Below are positions 45,808 to 54,460 of a DNA stretch of 64,000 nucleotides, piece by piece. The notes beneath the pieces were generated by a model. The model ran no database searches. It was given only the letters and a program-made list of their open reading frames with translations, and was not told where the DNA came from. Source of the DNA: CAZNPL01 sp964574815 (lineage in GTDB: Bacteria; Planctomycetota; Phycisphaerae; UBA1845); assembly GCA_964574815.1 (NCBI GenBank), contig CAZNPL010000020.1:49175-113174 (forward strand). The letters are read 5' to 3'. Each line of letters starts with the position of its first letter. Position 1 is the first letter of the stretch. A program made the translations under genes and the position numbers.

Positions 45808-47226
45808 ATGAGTGGATACGGCGAGGCGCGAACGGGCAACGGAGAGGTGGATCTCGGCATCGAGTACTGCGGTGTCAGGGCGCCGAATCCGTTCTGGTTG
45901 GCCAGCGGCCCCCCGACGAACTCGGAATACCAGGTCCGCAGGGCTTTCGAGGCCGGCTGGGGGGGCGTCATCTGGAAGACGATCAGCAATGAGCCGATCG
46001 TCAACGTCTCCTCGCGCTATGGGGCGATCGATTATGACGGGCAGAAGGTCGTCGGCCTGAACAACATCGAACTTATCACCGATCGCACACTGGAAGACAA
46101 TCTCAGGGAGATCGGCAACGTCAAGCGGGACTATCCGAACCACGCGGTGTTTGTCTCGCTCATGGTCGAGTCGACGCGCGAGGCCTGGCACGAGATCGTG
46201 AAGCGCACGGAAGACAGCGGCGCGGACGGGCTCGAGTTGAACTTCGGCTGCCCGCACGGCATGAGTGAACGGGGCATGGGATCGGCCGTGGGGCAGGTCC
46301 CCGAGTACACGGCGATGATCACCGAATGGGTGAAGGAGGTCGCCCGGACGCCGGTGATCGTGAAGCTGACGCCGAACATCACCGACATCCGGGCGATCGG
46401 CCGTGCGGCCAAGCAGGGCGGGGCCGACGGCATTTCGTTGATCAACACGCTGAATTCGATCATGGGCGTCGATCTGGAAACGCTGTACCCCAAGCCTCAT
46501 GTACGCGGGCGCGGTTCGCACGGGGGTTATTGTGGTCCGGCGGTCAAGCCGATCGCGCTGCACATGGTTTCGCAAATCGCATCCGATCCGGAAATCGGAC
46601 TGCCGGTCAGCGGCATCGGTGGCATCCAGGCCTGGCAGGACGCCGTGGAACACATGTTGCTGGGCGCGACGTCCATCCAAGTGTGTACCGCGGTGATGCA
46701 CTACGGTTTTCGTATTGTGGACGGATTCATCAGCGGTCTGACGAACTGGATGCGGGGCAAGGGGTTTGCATCGCCAGGCGATTTCATTGGGAAATCCCTC
46801 GAGCGGATCCGTGACTGGAGCGAGCTGGATCTGAATTACAAGGTTGTGGCCCGAATCGAGCAGGACAAGTGCATCAACTGCGGATTGTGCTACATCGCCT
46901 GCGAGGACGGGTGCCATCAGTCGATCGAGCGCGAGCGGGTTTCCGAGAAGGAGTTTCGAAAGCGGCACAAAGACGCGGCGGACCGTATGTTCGTCAGCGG
47001 CACGCAGTGCTACGTCCACGGCGCGGGTGACGGTTACGTGAATGTCTACACGATCAACGAAGAGACGTGCGTGGGCTGTAACATGTGCTCGCTGGTGTGT
47101 CCGGTCGAGGGGTGCATCACGATGCACGCGGTCGACACGGGCAAACCGCCGATGAGCTGGCGCGAGTATCAGGACGGGCTTGCCAAGGGCACCGTCGAAC
47201 CGATCAAGCCGCCGGAGCATGTGTGA
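45808..47226 (+). CDS. preA: Dihydropyrimidine dehydrogenase catalytic subunit PreA
   Basis: PreA reduces uracil or thymine at an FMN site. The 472-residue protein has a dihydroorotate-dehydrogenase-like barrel (residues 15-340) and a C-terminal pair of 4Fe-4S motifs: CINCGLCYIAC (355-365) and CVGCNMCSLVCP (421-432). The active-site loop LNFGCPHGMSERGMG carries Cys148, the position of the catalytic acid in mammalian dihydropyrimidine dehydrogenase. The preceding residue is Gly where, to my knowledge, the mammalian enzyme has Ser. The ATG has a GGAAGG-type ribosome site. A hairpin at 47241-47262 lies 14 bases after the stop and separates it from the convergent aminotransferase gene. Confidence 0.94.
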   Translation: MSGYGEARTGNGEVDLGIEYCGVRAPNPFWLASGPPTNSEYQVRRAFEAGWGGVIWKTISNEPIVNVSSRYGAIDYDGQKVVGLNNIELITDRTLEDNLREIGNVKRDYPNHAVFVSLMVESTREAWHEIVKRTEDSGADGLELNFGCPHGMSERGMGSAVGQVPEYTAMITEWVKEVARTPVIVKLTPNITDIRAIGRAAKQGGADGISLINTLNSIMGVDLETLYPKPHVRGRGSHGGYCGPAVKPIALHMVSQIASDPEIGLPVSGIGGIQAWQDAVEHMLLGATSIQVCTAVMHYGFRIVDGFISGLTNWMRGKGFASPGDFIGKSLERIRDWSELDLNYKVVARIEQDKCINCGLCYIACEDGCHQSIERERVSEKEFRKRHKDAADRMFVSGTQCYVHGAGDGYVNVYTINEETCVGCNMCSLVCPVEGCITMHAVDTGKPPMSWREYQDGLAKGTVEPIKPPEHV

Positions 47227-47240
47227 CTGCGGTCCTTCGT

Positions 47241-47262
47241 GCCACCCGGAGCCGAGGGTGGC
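47241..47262. terminator. Hairpin between convergent preA and aminotransferase genes
   Basis: GCCACCC (47241-47247) pairs with GGGTGGC (47256-47262) across an 8-base loop. There is no strong T-run on either strand (CATTTG follows on plus), so termination is plausible but weak. The stem resembles the core of the 38-base hairpin repeat at 18818 and 19312. Confidence 0.45.
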
Positions 47263-47303
47263 CATTTGATGACGCGCCCCAAACGAGTCACGCCGGCCGG
47301 CGG

Positions 47304-48686
47304 TCAGGCGGTGCCGGCGACTTCGGTCAGGCTGGCGTCCAGGCAATCTACCAGGAAGTCGCAATCCGCTTTGGTGATGCACATCGGCGGTTTGACCCGG
47401 ATGACGTTGCCGTAGAGTCCTCCCTTGCCCACGAGGAGGCCACGGTCCTTCGCTTTTTCGACAACGTCAGCCGTCTCCGCGGTTGCCGCCTCCTTGGTCT
47501 GGCGATCCTTGACCAGTTCCACGCCCAGCATGAGGCCCATTCCACGCACCTCACCAATGAGGGGATGCTTGTCCTGGAGGGCCAGCAGCTTGTCCTTGAG
47601 GTAGCCGCCGATGGTTCGAGCGCGCTGCTGGATATCTTCTTCATCAATGATATCGAGCGTGGCCAGCGCCTGCACCATGGAGACCGGGTTTCCACCGAAC
47701 GTATTGAAGTGAAGTCGCTCGGACATCGGCATGGCGATCTCGGATTTCGTCGTGCACGCGCCCAGGGGAGCGCCGTTGCCGATGCCCTTGGCCATCGTGA
47801 CCATGTCCGGGACGACGCCCCAGTTCTGGAATCCCCAATAGTGTGAACCCGTTCGGCCGAATCCGGTCTGGACTTCGTCGGCGATGCACAGCCCGCCGTA
47901 CTTGCGGACAATGTCGTAGACGATCCCGAAGTATTCCGGAGGGGGCACGACGGCGCCGCCCACGCCCTGGATGGGCTCGGCAATGAAGGCGGCGACAACG
48001 CCGGGCGTTTCGTAGCGGATCACGTCCTCGACGCTGTGAGCGCACTTCAGCTCGCACGAGGGATAGCTCAGGCCGAAGGGACAGCGGTAGCAGTACCCGG
48101 CGGGCACGTGCGTCACGCCGGGTGGCGAGGGCACCGGGTACTTCCACGTGCCGATCGCGGTCAGCGCCATGCCCGACGGAGAGCCACCGTGATAGCCGTT
48201 ACGCAGCGTAAGCACCTCGTGGTTGCCGGTATGCAGGCGGGCCATCAAGGTTGCGAGGTCATTCGCCTCGCTTCCGGAATTGGTGAAATAGGACACCTCC
48301 AAATCCGAGTCCGAAGGCATCCGAGAGGCCAGCTCGCGCGCATACTGAGCGATCGTCGGATGAAGGTAGATGGTCGTCGTATGGACCAGTCGTCCGACCT
48401 GCTCGCGCACCCGCTCAGTGATCTTCGGGTGGCAGTGTCCGACGGAGACGGTGACGATGCCAGCGATGCCGTCGAGGTACTGTTTGCCTGTCTCGTCCCA
48501 CAGGTATTGCATGTGCCCTTCGACGATGCAGATCGGCTCTTTGTAGTAGGTCAGGATTCCCGGATTGAGGTATTGGCGTCGCAAGGCCAGGATTTCGTCC
48601 CGGCCGGGGCCGGTGTACGGGGTGGGCGTGTGGTCGCTCACGGGCAGGGGTACGGACGTCCCGGGCGAATACGTTTTACTTGACAT
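47304..48686 (-). CDS. Class III PLP aminotransferase, probably beta-alanine or AGXT2-like
   Basis: The 460-residue protein transfers an amino group between an omega-amino or alpha-amino acid and a keto acid. PLP contacts are visible: Asp270 in GLCIADEVQTGFGRTG, Lys300 in MVTMAKGIGNGAPLGA, and the SGSEAND phosphate loop near 137-143. It resembles the alanine-glyoxylate aminotransferase 2 group, which in animals also handles beta-aminoisobutyrate. In this cluster the natural role is beta-alanine (or beta-aminoisobutyrate) to malonate (or methylmalonate) semialdehyde. A CPFGLSYPSCELKC segment (202-215) is unusual and might bind a metal or form a disulfide. The start has GGAG 7 bases upstream. 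The beta-ureidopropionase gene lies upstream on the same strand, 177 bases away. Confidence 0.9.
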   Translation of the reverse strand: MSSKTYSPGTSVPLPVSDHTPTPYTGPGRDEILALRRQYLNPGILTYYKEPICIVEGHMQYLWDETGKQYLDGIAGIVTVSVGHCHPKITERVREQVGRLVHTTTIYLHPTIAQYARELASRMPSDSDLEVSYFTNSGSEANDLATLMARLHTGNHEVLTLRNGYHGGSPSGMALTAIGTWKYPVPSPPGVTHVPAGYCYRCPFGLSYPSCELKCAHSVEDVIRYETPGVVAAFIAEPIQGVGGAVVPPPEYFGIVYDIVRKYGGLCIADEVQTGFGRTGSHYWGFQNWGVVPDMVTMAKGIGNGAPLGACTTKSEIAMPMSERLHFNTFGGNPVSMVQALATLDIIDEEDIQQRARTIGGYLKDKLLALQDKHPLIGEVRGMGLMLGVELVKDRQTKEAATAETADVVEKAKDRGLLVGKGGLYGNVIRVKPPMCITKADCDFLVDCLDASLTEVAGTA

Positions 48687-48863
48687 GTCGATACTCCATC
48701 ACTCGATCGCGGCCGGCGTCCCCGACGCCGTCGCGGGCGGAGGCGCGTCGCCCGGTCCTCGCTCGGCCGGCGTGCCTTGAACTACCTCGTCCAAGATTAT
48801 GCCAATCAGTGCTGCAACCGCCATTCCCGTTTCCCCGAACCGGGTCGTACAAATCGGCCTGCG

Positions 48864-49733
48864 TCAGGATGCAGCGATCTGGTCATACGCATCGGGCCGG
48901 CGGTCCCTGAAGAACTGCCAGACATTGCGGACCTCGCGGATCATGTCCAGATCCATATCGGCTACGACGATGTCGTCCGTATTCCGGCTGCCTTCGACTA
49001 TGATTTGTCCGCGCGGATCGCAGAAGTAGGAGTTTCCGTAGAACTCGCCGATATTCCAAGGCGCCTCGATGCCGGGCCGATTGATGGCGCCGACGAAGTA
49101 TTGATTGGCGACGGCATGGGCCGGTTGTTCGAGCTTCCACAGGTACTCCGACAGACCGGCGACGGTGGCCGAGGGATTGAACACGATTTCGGCGCCGTTC
49201 AGTCCGAGGCATCGCGCCCCCTCGGGGAAATGTCGATCGTAGCAGATGTAGACGCCGACCTTTCCGAATCGCGTGTCAAAAACCGGATAACCGAGGTTCC
49301 CCGGTCGGAAATAGAACTTCTCCCAGAAGCCGGGATTACAGTGCGGCAGATGGGTCTTGCGGTACTTGCCGAGATAGGTTCCGTCGGCGTCGATCACGGC
49401 GGCGGTGTTGTAGTAGACTCCGGGAAGATCCTCTTCATAGATCGGGACAACGATCACGATGCCATGTTGGCGGGCGAGATCGCACATCAACCGGGTCGTC
49501 GGACCGTCGGGTGTGCGCTCGACCAGTTCATACCACCTCGTGTCCTGCTCGGCAGGGAAGTACGGTCCGTAGAACAGCTCCTGGAGGCAGAGCAACTGCA
49601 CGCCCTTGTCCGCTGCCTGGGCGATCAAGGCCGCGTGTTTGTCAATCATCGACTTCTTGATCTTCTCGATGGACGAGGAGGCGGACTCGCTCAATACCGC
49701 CTGAATCAGACCCCCTCGGACGACCCGAGCCAT
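48864..49733 (-). CDS. Nitrilase-superfamily amidohydrolase, probable beta-ureidopropionase
   Basis: The 289-residue product starts at 49733 (MARVVRGGLIQAVLS); the open frame continues upstream to 50012 without homology. The Glu-Lys-Cys triad is visible: Glu52 in LCLQELFYGPY, Lys126 in KYRKTHLPH and Cys164 in VYICYDRHFPEG. The family includes N-carbamoylputrescine amidase and beta-ureidopropionase, which are close in sequence and both cut a carbamoyl group. The surrounding genes favour N-carbamoyl-beta-alanine as substrate, giving beta-alanine, CO2 and ammonia. Putrescine breakdown cannot be excluded from sequence alone. It is divergent from the semialdehyde dehydrogenase gene and probably co-transcribed with the aminotransferase. 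Confidence 0.88.
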   Translation of the reverse strand: MARVVRGGLIQAVLSESASSSIEKIKKSMIDKHAALIAQAADKGVQLLCLQELFYGPYFPAEQDTRWYELVERTPDGPTTRLMCDLARQHGIVIVVPIYEEDLPGVYYNTAAVIDADGTYLGKYRKTHLPHCNPGFWEKFYFRPGNLGYPVFDTRFGKVGVYICYDRHFPEGARCLGLNGAEIVFNPSATVAGLSEYLWKLEQPAHAVANQYFVGAINRPGIEAPWNIGEFYGNSYFCDPRGQIIVEGSRNTDDIVVADMDLDMIREVRNVWQFFRDRRPDAYDQIAAS

Positions 49734-50122
49734 GACGAACTCCTTGCAAGCAGGGGTTTTTCCCAACGCGATACGGTTACGAACATCGTACGCTAAGCGA
49801 AAGCATCGGTCATTGCAAGGTAGTCTCGGCATGGATGCAGTGGCCCGATTCAGGCGTTCCGGTCGAGTGCCCCGGACACATGGCACCGGGCAGCATTGAT
49901 CGGGGTGGCTCCCGCATGGCGGGATCCGCCTGAGGCGGACCCGCCGCACGCTTGATCGTGTGGCATCGACCAGCAAGTGGCGTGCAAGATGAAATGCCGG
50001 CGCCAACGTCACGTGCCCGGAGGTCTCGCCGCAGTTTCCACCGCCTTGGAAAGAGCCTTCAAGAGTGCTATACTTTCGGGCGCTTCCGCACGTTGGACCG
50101 GACCACCAAGGAGACCTTGGCT
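49734..50122. other. Divergent promoter region of the pyrimidine locus
   Basis: This 389-base stretch lies between the beta-ureidopropionase and semialdehyde dehydrogenase genes and should hold both promoters. It contains a hairpin TCCGCC-TGA-GGCGGA at 49925-49939, part of a GC-rich inverted segment, and a weaker CGGGCA/CACCGGGCA duplication near 49870-49890. No regulator gene is adjacent and no operator can be named. Confidence 0.5.
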
Positions 50123-51637
50123 ATGACCGATACGATGACCTGTCAGTGCTTGATCTCGGGTCAGTGGACTGATGCACGGGCGAATGAGTCGACCGAGGTT
50201 TGGAATCCCTCGACCGGGAAAGTGATCGCATTTGCACCTCAGTGTGCCCGGGAGGATGTGGATCGCGCGGTGCAGGGCGCGCTGGCCGCATTTCCGGCGT
50301 GGCGGAATACGCCCGCACCCGATCGCGCTCGAATCATGTTCCGGTTTCACGACCTGCTTACGCGGAATGCTGAGGACATCGCCCGGATCTGTACACGGGA
50401 ACACGGCAAGACCCTTGCGGAGTCGCGTGCTTCGGTGCAGCGAGCCGTGGAGATGGTCGAGTTCGCATGCGGGCTGCCCTCGTTGCTCGTAGGGGAGAGT
50501 GTGAAGGACCTTGCTCCGCAGGTCGATTGCGAGACGGTCCGTCATCCGCTTGGCGTTGTGGCCGGCATTACCCCGTTCAACTTTCCGGCCATGGTTCCGC
50601 TGTGGATGTACCCGGTGGCGCTGACGTGCGGCAACTGCTTCATCCTCAAGCCCTCGGAGAGGGTGCCACTGTCGTCGATCAGGATCGCCGAGTTGCTTGT
50701 CGAAGCGGGATTGCCGGAAGGCGTGTTCGGCATGGTGCACGGGGGCAAGAGCTGCGTCGATGCGTTGCTTGACCACCCCGATATCAAAGCGATATCGTTT
50801 GTCGGGTCCACGCGGGTGGCTCGCTATATTTACGAGACGGGAACGGCAAACGGGAAGCGCGTGCAGGCGGCCGGTGGTGCGAAGAACCACGTGGTGGTCA
50901 TGCCGGATACGGAGATAAAGCCGACCGTCCAAGGGATACTTCACTCGGCGTTCGGTTGCGCGGGAGAACGCTGCATGGCGGGGAGCCTTTTGATCGCCGT
51001 CGGTGACGTTGCTGACGAACTAGTGGAGCGGCTTTGTGCTGAGGGATCCAAAATCACCGTCGGCCGCACTGATGTTGCGGATTCCAGCCCGGGCATGGGC
51101 CCTCTCATCAGCCGTCAGCATCTCGAGCGGGTCCGTGACTACATTGACGGTGCAGAGCGTGAAGGCGGACAGATCGTTCTTGACGGAAGGAAGGCTCGCC
51201 GCGGCGATGGTAATGACGGTTTCTTCCTCGGTCCCACCATTATCGACCACGTGCGCCCGGAGATGACGGTCGCACGAGAGGAAGTGTTTGGTCCTGTCCT
51301 TCCCATCATTCGCGTGGACAGTCTGCATGAGGCAATCGAACTGGGACATCGTTGCGAGTACGGCAACGGCGCTGCGATCTTCACCACGTCGGGGCGGGCG
51401 GCGCGGATCTTCAAGCATGAGTTCGGCGCGGGCATGATCGGGATCAACGTGGGTGTGCCGGCGCCGATGGCCTGGTTTCCGTTTACCGGCTACAAGAACT
51501 CCTTCTTCGGTGATCTGCATATACAGGGCAAGGAAGGGATGACGTTCTACACCCAGCAGCGGATGATCATGACGCGCTGGTTTGAACCGACGCAGATCGA
51601 CATGCACGACCCCGTGTGGCGTCCCGGTCGACGGTGA
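50123..51637 (+). CDS. mmsA: CoA-acylating (methyl)malonate-semialdehyde dehydrogenase
   Basis: This enzyme oxidises malonate or methylmalonate semialdehyde with NAD and CoA to acetyl-CoA or propionyl-CoA and CO2, the last step of uracil or thymine breakdown. From ATG 50123, with AAGGAGA upstream, the product is 504 residues; the frame extends to 49952 without homology. The ALDH fold shows TPFNFPAMVPLWMYP (150-164), ILKPSERVP, SFVGST (225-230) and catalytic Cys284 in GCAGERCMAGS. At the usual catalytic Glu position there is Asn in GGAKNHVVVMPD, which marks the CoA-dependent MMSDH class. The C-terminal PAPMAWFPFTGYKNSFFG is typical. It is convergent with the cytosine deaminase gene, with a 13-base gap. 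Confidence 0.94.
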   Translation: MTDTMTCQCLISGQWTDARANESTEVWNPSTGKVIAFAPQCAREDVDRAVQGALAAFPAWRNTPAPDRARIMFRFHDLLTRNAEDIARICTREHGKTLAESRASVQRAVEMVEFACGLPSLLVGESVKDLAPQVDCETVRHPLGVVAGITPFNFPAMVPLWMYPVALTCGNCFILKPSERVPLSSIRIAELLVEAGLPEGVFGMVHGGKSCVDALLDHPDIKAISFVGSTRVARYIYETGTANGKRVQAAGGAKNHVVVMPDTEIKPTVQGILHSAFGCAGERCMAGSLLIAVGDVADELVERLCAEGSKITVGRTDVADSSPGMGPLISRQHLERVRDYIDGAEREGGQIVLDGRKARRGDGNDGFFLGPTIIDHVRPEMTVAREEVFGPVLPIIRVDSLHEAIELGHRCEYGNGAAIFTTSGRAARIFKHEFGAGMIGINVGVPAPMAWFPFTGYKNSFFGDLHIQGKEGMTFYTQQRMIMTRWFEPTQIDMHDPVWRPGRR

Positions 51638-51650
51638 CGTCCGGCGGATG

Positions 51651-52106
51651 TCACTCGCCGATGTCTTCGTTCCACAGGGCCGGGTGGGACTTGATGAATT
51701 CCTGCATCAGGTCGATGCACTCCCGATCGTTCAGAACGACCAGTTCAACCCCGCGTGTACGCACGTATTCCTCGGGTCCCTGGAACGTGACGTTTTCGCC
51801 TACGATGACCTTGGGGATGCCATAGAGCAGCACTGCACCGCTGCACATATCACAGGGGGAAAGCGTCGAGTAGAGCACCGCACGTTGATAATCCTGCGCA
51901 CTGCGCCGCCCGGCGTTCTCCAGGCAATCCATCTCGGCATGGAGGACCACACTGCCCTTCTGCACCCTGCGGTTGTGGCCGCGACCGACGACGGCCCCGT
52001 CGATGACCAGGACCGACCCGATGGGGATACCACCCTCGGCGGCACCCTGTTTTGCTTCTTGAATCGCCTCATGAAGAAACGGGTCCATGCGTTCGCTCCA
52101 CAACAT
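51651..52106 (-). CDS. Cytosine deaminase of the yeast FCY1 type
   Basis: The 151-residue protein is a small zinc deaminase with His56 and Glu58 in VLHAEMDCLENAG and Cys85 and Cys88 in LSPCDMCSGA. It matches yeast cytosine deaminase closely in non-motif parts too: EGGIPIGSVLV, GRGHNRRVQKGS, LLYGIPKVIVGENV and the C-terminal WNEDIGE. This separates it from tRNA adenosine deaminase and from guanine deaminase. It would convert cytosine to uracil and so feed PreT/PreA. It differs from the amidohydrolase-type CodA found in most bacteria. The start is at 52106 or at the Met six codons later. It is divergent from the polyketide synthase gene, 41 bases away. Confidence 0.88.
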   Translation of the reverse strand: MLWSERMDPFLHEAIQEAKQGAAEGGIPIGSVLVIDGAVVGRGHNRRVQKGSVVLHAEMDCLENAGRRSAQDYQRAVLYSTLSPCDMCSGAVLLYGIPKVIVGENVTFQGPEEYVRTRGVELVVLNDRECIDLMQEFIKSHPALWNEDIGE

Positions 52107-52147
52107 CAGCGTGTATCCGGTCGTTGCGGCTCAAGCGTTCGGTGCAC

Positions 52148-53308
52148 ATGCGCGGTATAGTATCGCTCGTGAGCGCGGAAAAACCAACTCAATATCCAAC
52201 AGGCGTTGCAGAGCCGACCTCCGACCAGCGGACGTTCATTCACGGCATCGGCACGGCCGTTCCGCGTCGGGCGATCACACAGGAGGAGGTCATCGCCCTC
52301 GTGCGGCAGATCGTCCCCGACCCGCGCACGGATCGCGTAATCCGGCGTATCGCACAACAGTCGTCCATTGGCAAGCGACACTTCGCCGTGCTTGAGGGGC
52401 GAGACGGTGCGGGGCGCGTGCCGTTCTACATGCCAGCCTCCGAGGCCCCCGGCGGCCCCGGCATGGGCGCTCGGAACGCGCTTTTCGATGATGCGGCACG
52501 CGATCTCGTGTGTCGGGCTGCGGGTGCCCTGCCGCGCGGGGTGTTCGAAGAGCTGCAAACGCTGGTGACCGTCTCGTGCACGCATGCGTCATCGCCGGGG
52601 CTGGAGCGACCGCTCTTTGAGCACGCCGGTCTGTCTCCGGGCGTCCACCGCTGGAACCTCGGCTTTATGGGCTGCTCGGCCGGTCTGGCCGCGTTGCGAC
52701 TGGTATCGGGACTGTCGCCTGCGCTTCGAAACGCCCTCGTGTGTACGTGCGAATTGTCCTCTCTGCACTTTCAGTACAGCAACGCCATCGATCAGATTAC
52801 GGCCAACATGCTGTTCGCCGACGGGGCCGCGGTGGTCGCGTTATCGCCGCAGCCCTCGGAGGTGGCGGTCCTGAACTGCCGCTCCGTGCATCTGCCTGAG
52901 GCCGCGGACCAGATGGTCTGGTTTGCCGACGATCATGGCCTGCGGCTGGAGCTGTCGCGTGCATTGCCTGACACGCTGGGTGCTCACATCCGAGAAGCAG
53001 TAGAGAAGGTGCTCGCCGGGAGCGGGCGAGCACGCGATCAGATTGCGCACTGGCTGGTGCACCCCGGTGGGCCGAAGATTCTGGATGCCGTCGAATCGGC
53101 ACTGGATCTCGGTCCGGACGCGCTTTCCGATTCGCGGGGTGTGCTGTACGATTTCGGCAACATGTCTTCATCGACAGTCTTCTTCGTTCTGCAACGCTTG
53201 CTCGAGCAGCAGAAGGAGGGGCTCTGTGTGGCGTTGTCTTTTGGTCCGGGGCTGACCATCGAGCTGGTACTGCTGGAGGTCACTCGCAGGCGAGGGCGGG
53301 CCGATTGA
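52148..53308 (+). CDS. Type III polyketide synthase (chalcone/stilbene synthase-like)
   Basis: The enzyme condenses an acyl-CoA starter with malonyl-CoA units on a single Cys, giving pyrones or resorcinols. The product is 386 residues from ATG 52148, close to the family length. The triad is Cys176 in LGFMGCSAGLAAL, His305 in WLVHPGGPKIL and Asn338 in YDFGNMSSST. The gatekeeper region differs from plant enzymes, so the product cannot be predicted. No ribosome site is evident before 52148; a GTG at 52169 is an alternative start. Its 3' end overlaps the convergent flavoprotein gene by 29 bases. The methyltransferase and flavoprotein on the opposite strand are likely tailoring enzymes. Confidence 0.93.
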   Translation: MRGIVSLVSAEKPTQYPTGVAEPTSDQRTFIHGIGTAVPRRAITQEEVIALVRQIVPDPRTDRVIRRIAQQSSIGKRHFAVLEGRDGAGRVPFYMPASEAPGGPGMGARNALFDDAARDLVCRAAGALPRGVFEELQTLVTVSCTHASSPGLERPLFEHAGLSPGVHRWNLGFMGCSAGLAALRLVSGLSPALRNALVCTCELSSLHFQYSNAIDQITANMLFADGAAVVALSPQPSEVAVLNCRSVHLPEAADQMVWFADDHGLRLELSRALPDTLGAHIREAVEKVLAGSGRARDQIAHWLVHPGGPKILDAVESALDLGPDALSDSRGVLYDFGNMSSSTVFFVLQRLLEQQKEGLCVALSFGPGLTIELVLLEVTRRRGRAD

Positions 53309-54419
53309 GCGCTCGGACGTACGGGCCCGCGAGTTGTGGACGGGCACTCAACAGTCGGACGCTCAAAACGACCAGACGCGGGTGACGGAGGGCCCGAGCG
53401 ATCCATTGGCAACGCCTTCTTCGCCAGCCAAGTAACGTCCGGCTGCGGCGACGCCAGGCAGCCTGTGCAGCGGGGGCGGCGCCATTCAGCGCAGCGACCA
53501 CGTGTTCGACGACGGCCGCTCCGCCTATGAGCGCCCAGGCCATTCCTTCACCCGTGAAGGGTTCGACGTACTCGGCCGCGTCGCCGATAAGAAACAGCGG
53601 TGCGGCCGGCGGCAGTTCATACCTTCGTGTCAGCGGTGGCGTGCCCTGCCAGCGTTGATTGCGCAGCGCCGAGATCGAGGGCAAACCGCTCTCCTCGATG
53701 ACTTGAGTTGCGGCAGCGGCCAGCCCGCGCAGTGATCGGACGTAGTGCACGTCAAAAGCAGCGGCCACGTTGAGCCGGTCGTCTTCGAGACGCACGATGC
53801 CGACGTAGCCACCCGACCCGATGGCCATGTGAATCGTGTTGGGGCCATAGCCCCGAGGCGCATGAGCGAGCGTAGTGCCCGCACCAATCCGGGACTGTGG
53901 GGCAGGCTCGTGACGAACGCCAGGGATTCGTCGGGTGAAAGCCGCGGCCAATCCGTCGGCTGCGATGACTGTGCGGGCGCGCACTGTACTCACCCCGTGC
54001 CGAGTTTTGAGTTCAATGTCCGCCTGTTCCGGCGAGACGCTGATCCAGGTAGCCGTCGTTTCCGGACGGAACTCGGCGCCGGCTTTGATCGCCTCGTGAA
54101 GCAGTGCCTCGTCGAAGCGTTCACGTGAAAGCGCCACCCCGTCGGGAAGGTTCAGTTCGGCTGTGTGCCCGCCGGCACAGATTCGCGCGTGTGTGAGCCT
54201 GCGGGCGCCGACTCGCTCGGGAAGTTTCGAGAGGCCGACGTTGTCGAGAGCACGCAGCGCCGCCCCGTTCAGACAACAGCCACAGACCTTCCACCGAGGG
54301 AAATGTGCCTCGTCAACAAGAAGCACGCGTACGCCTTTCGCGGCGAGACCGCGAGCGGCCAAGGCGCCTGCCGGGCCGGCTCCGACAACGATGGCGTCGA
54401 TGTGACGGGTTTTGTCCAC
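53280..54419 (-). CDS. FAD-dependent oxidoreductase, geranylgeranyl reductase-like
   Basis: The 379-residue protein starts at GTG 54419. It has the FAD dinucleotide fold IVVGAGPAGALAARGL near residue 10, the CGCCLNG active-site Cys cluster near 47-53 that is typical of the geranylgeranyl reductase/lycopene cyclase-type group, and LFLIGDAAEYVEPFTGEGM near 275, which binds FAD. The family reduces or hydroxylates lipid-like substrates, so it could modify a polyketide or its side chain. It lies 41 bases downstream of the methyltransferase gene on the same strand, giving a two-gene operon, and its 3' end overlaps the polyketide synthase gene. The exact reaction is unknown. Confidence 0.9.
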   Translation of the reverse strand: MDKTRHIDAIVVGAGPAGALAARGLAAKGVRVLLVDEAHFPRWKVCGCCLNGAALRALDNVGLSKLPERVGARRLTHARICAGGHTAELNLPDGVALSRERFDEALLHEAIKAGAEFRPETTATWISVSPEQADIELKTRHGVSTVRARTVIAADGLAAAFTRRIPGVRHEPAPQSRIGAGTTLAHAPRGYGPNTIHMAIGSGGYVGIVRLEDDRLNVAAAFDVHYVRSLRGLAAAATQVIEESGLPSISALRNQRWQGTPPLTRRYELPPAAPLFLIGDAAEYVEPFTGEGMAWALIGGAAVVEHVVAALNGAAPAAQAAWRRRSRTLLGWRRRRCQWIARALRHPRLVVLSVRLLSARPQLAGPYVRALNRPALACE

Positions 54420-54460
54420 GCAAATTCTCAGTCCAGGCCAGCTCTACCCGTTCGATGTTG

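Noticed and set aside
45520..47382. 620-residue minus-strand open frame over PreA
   Set aside because: It is antisense to PreA with a composition typical of GC-rich shadow frames.
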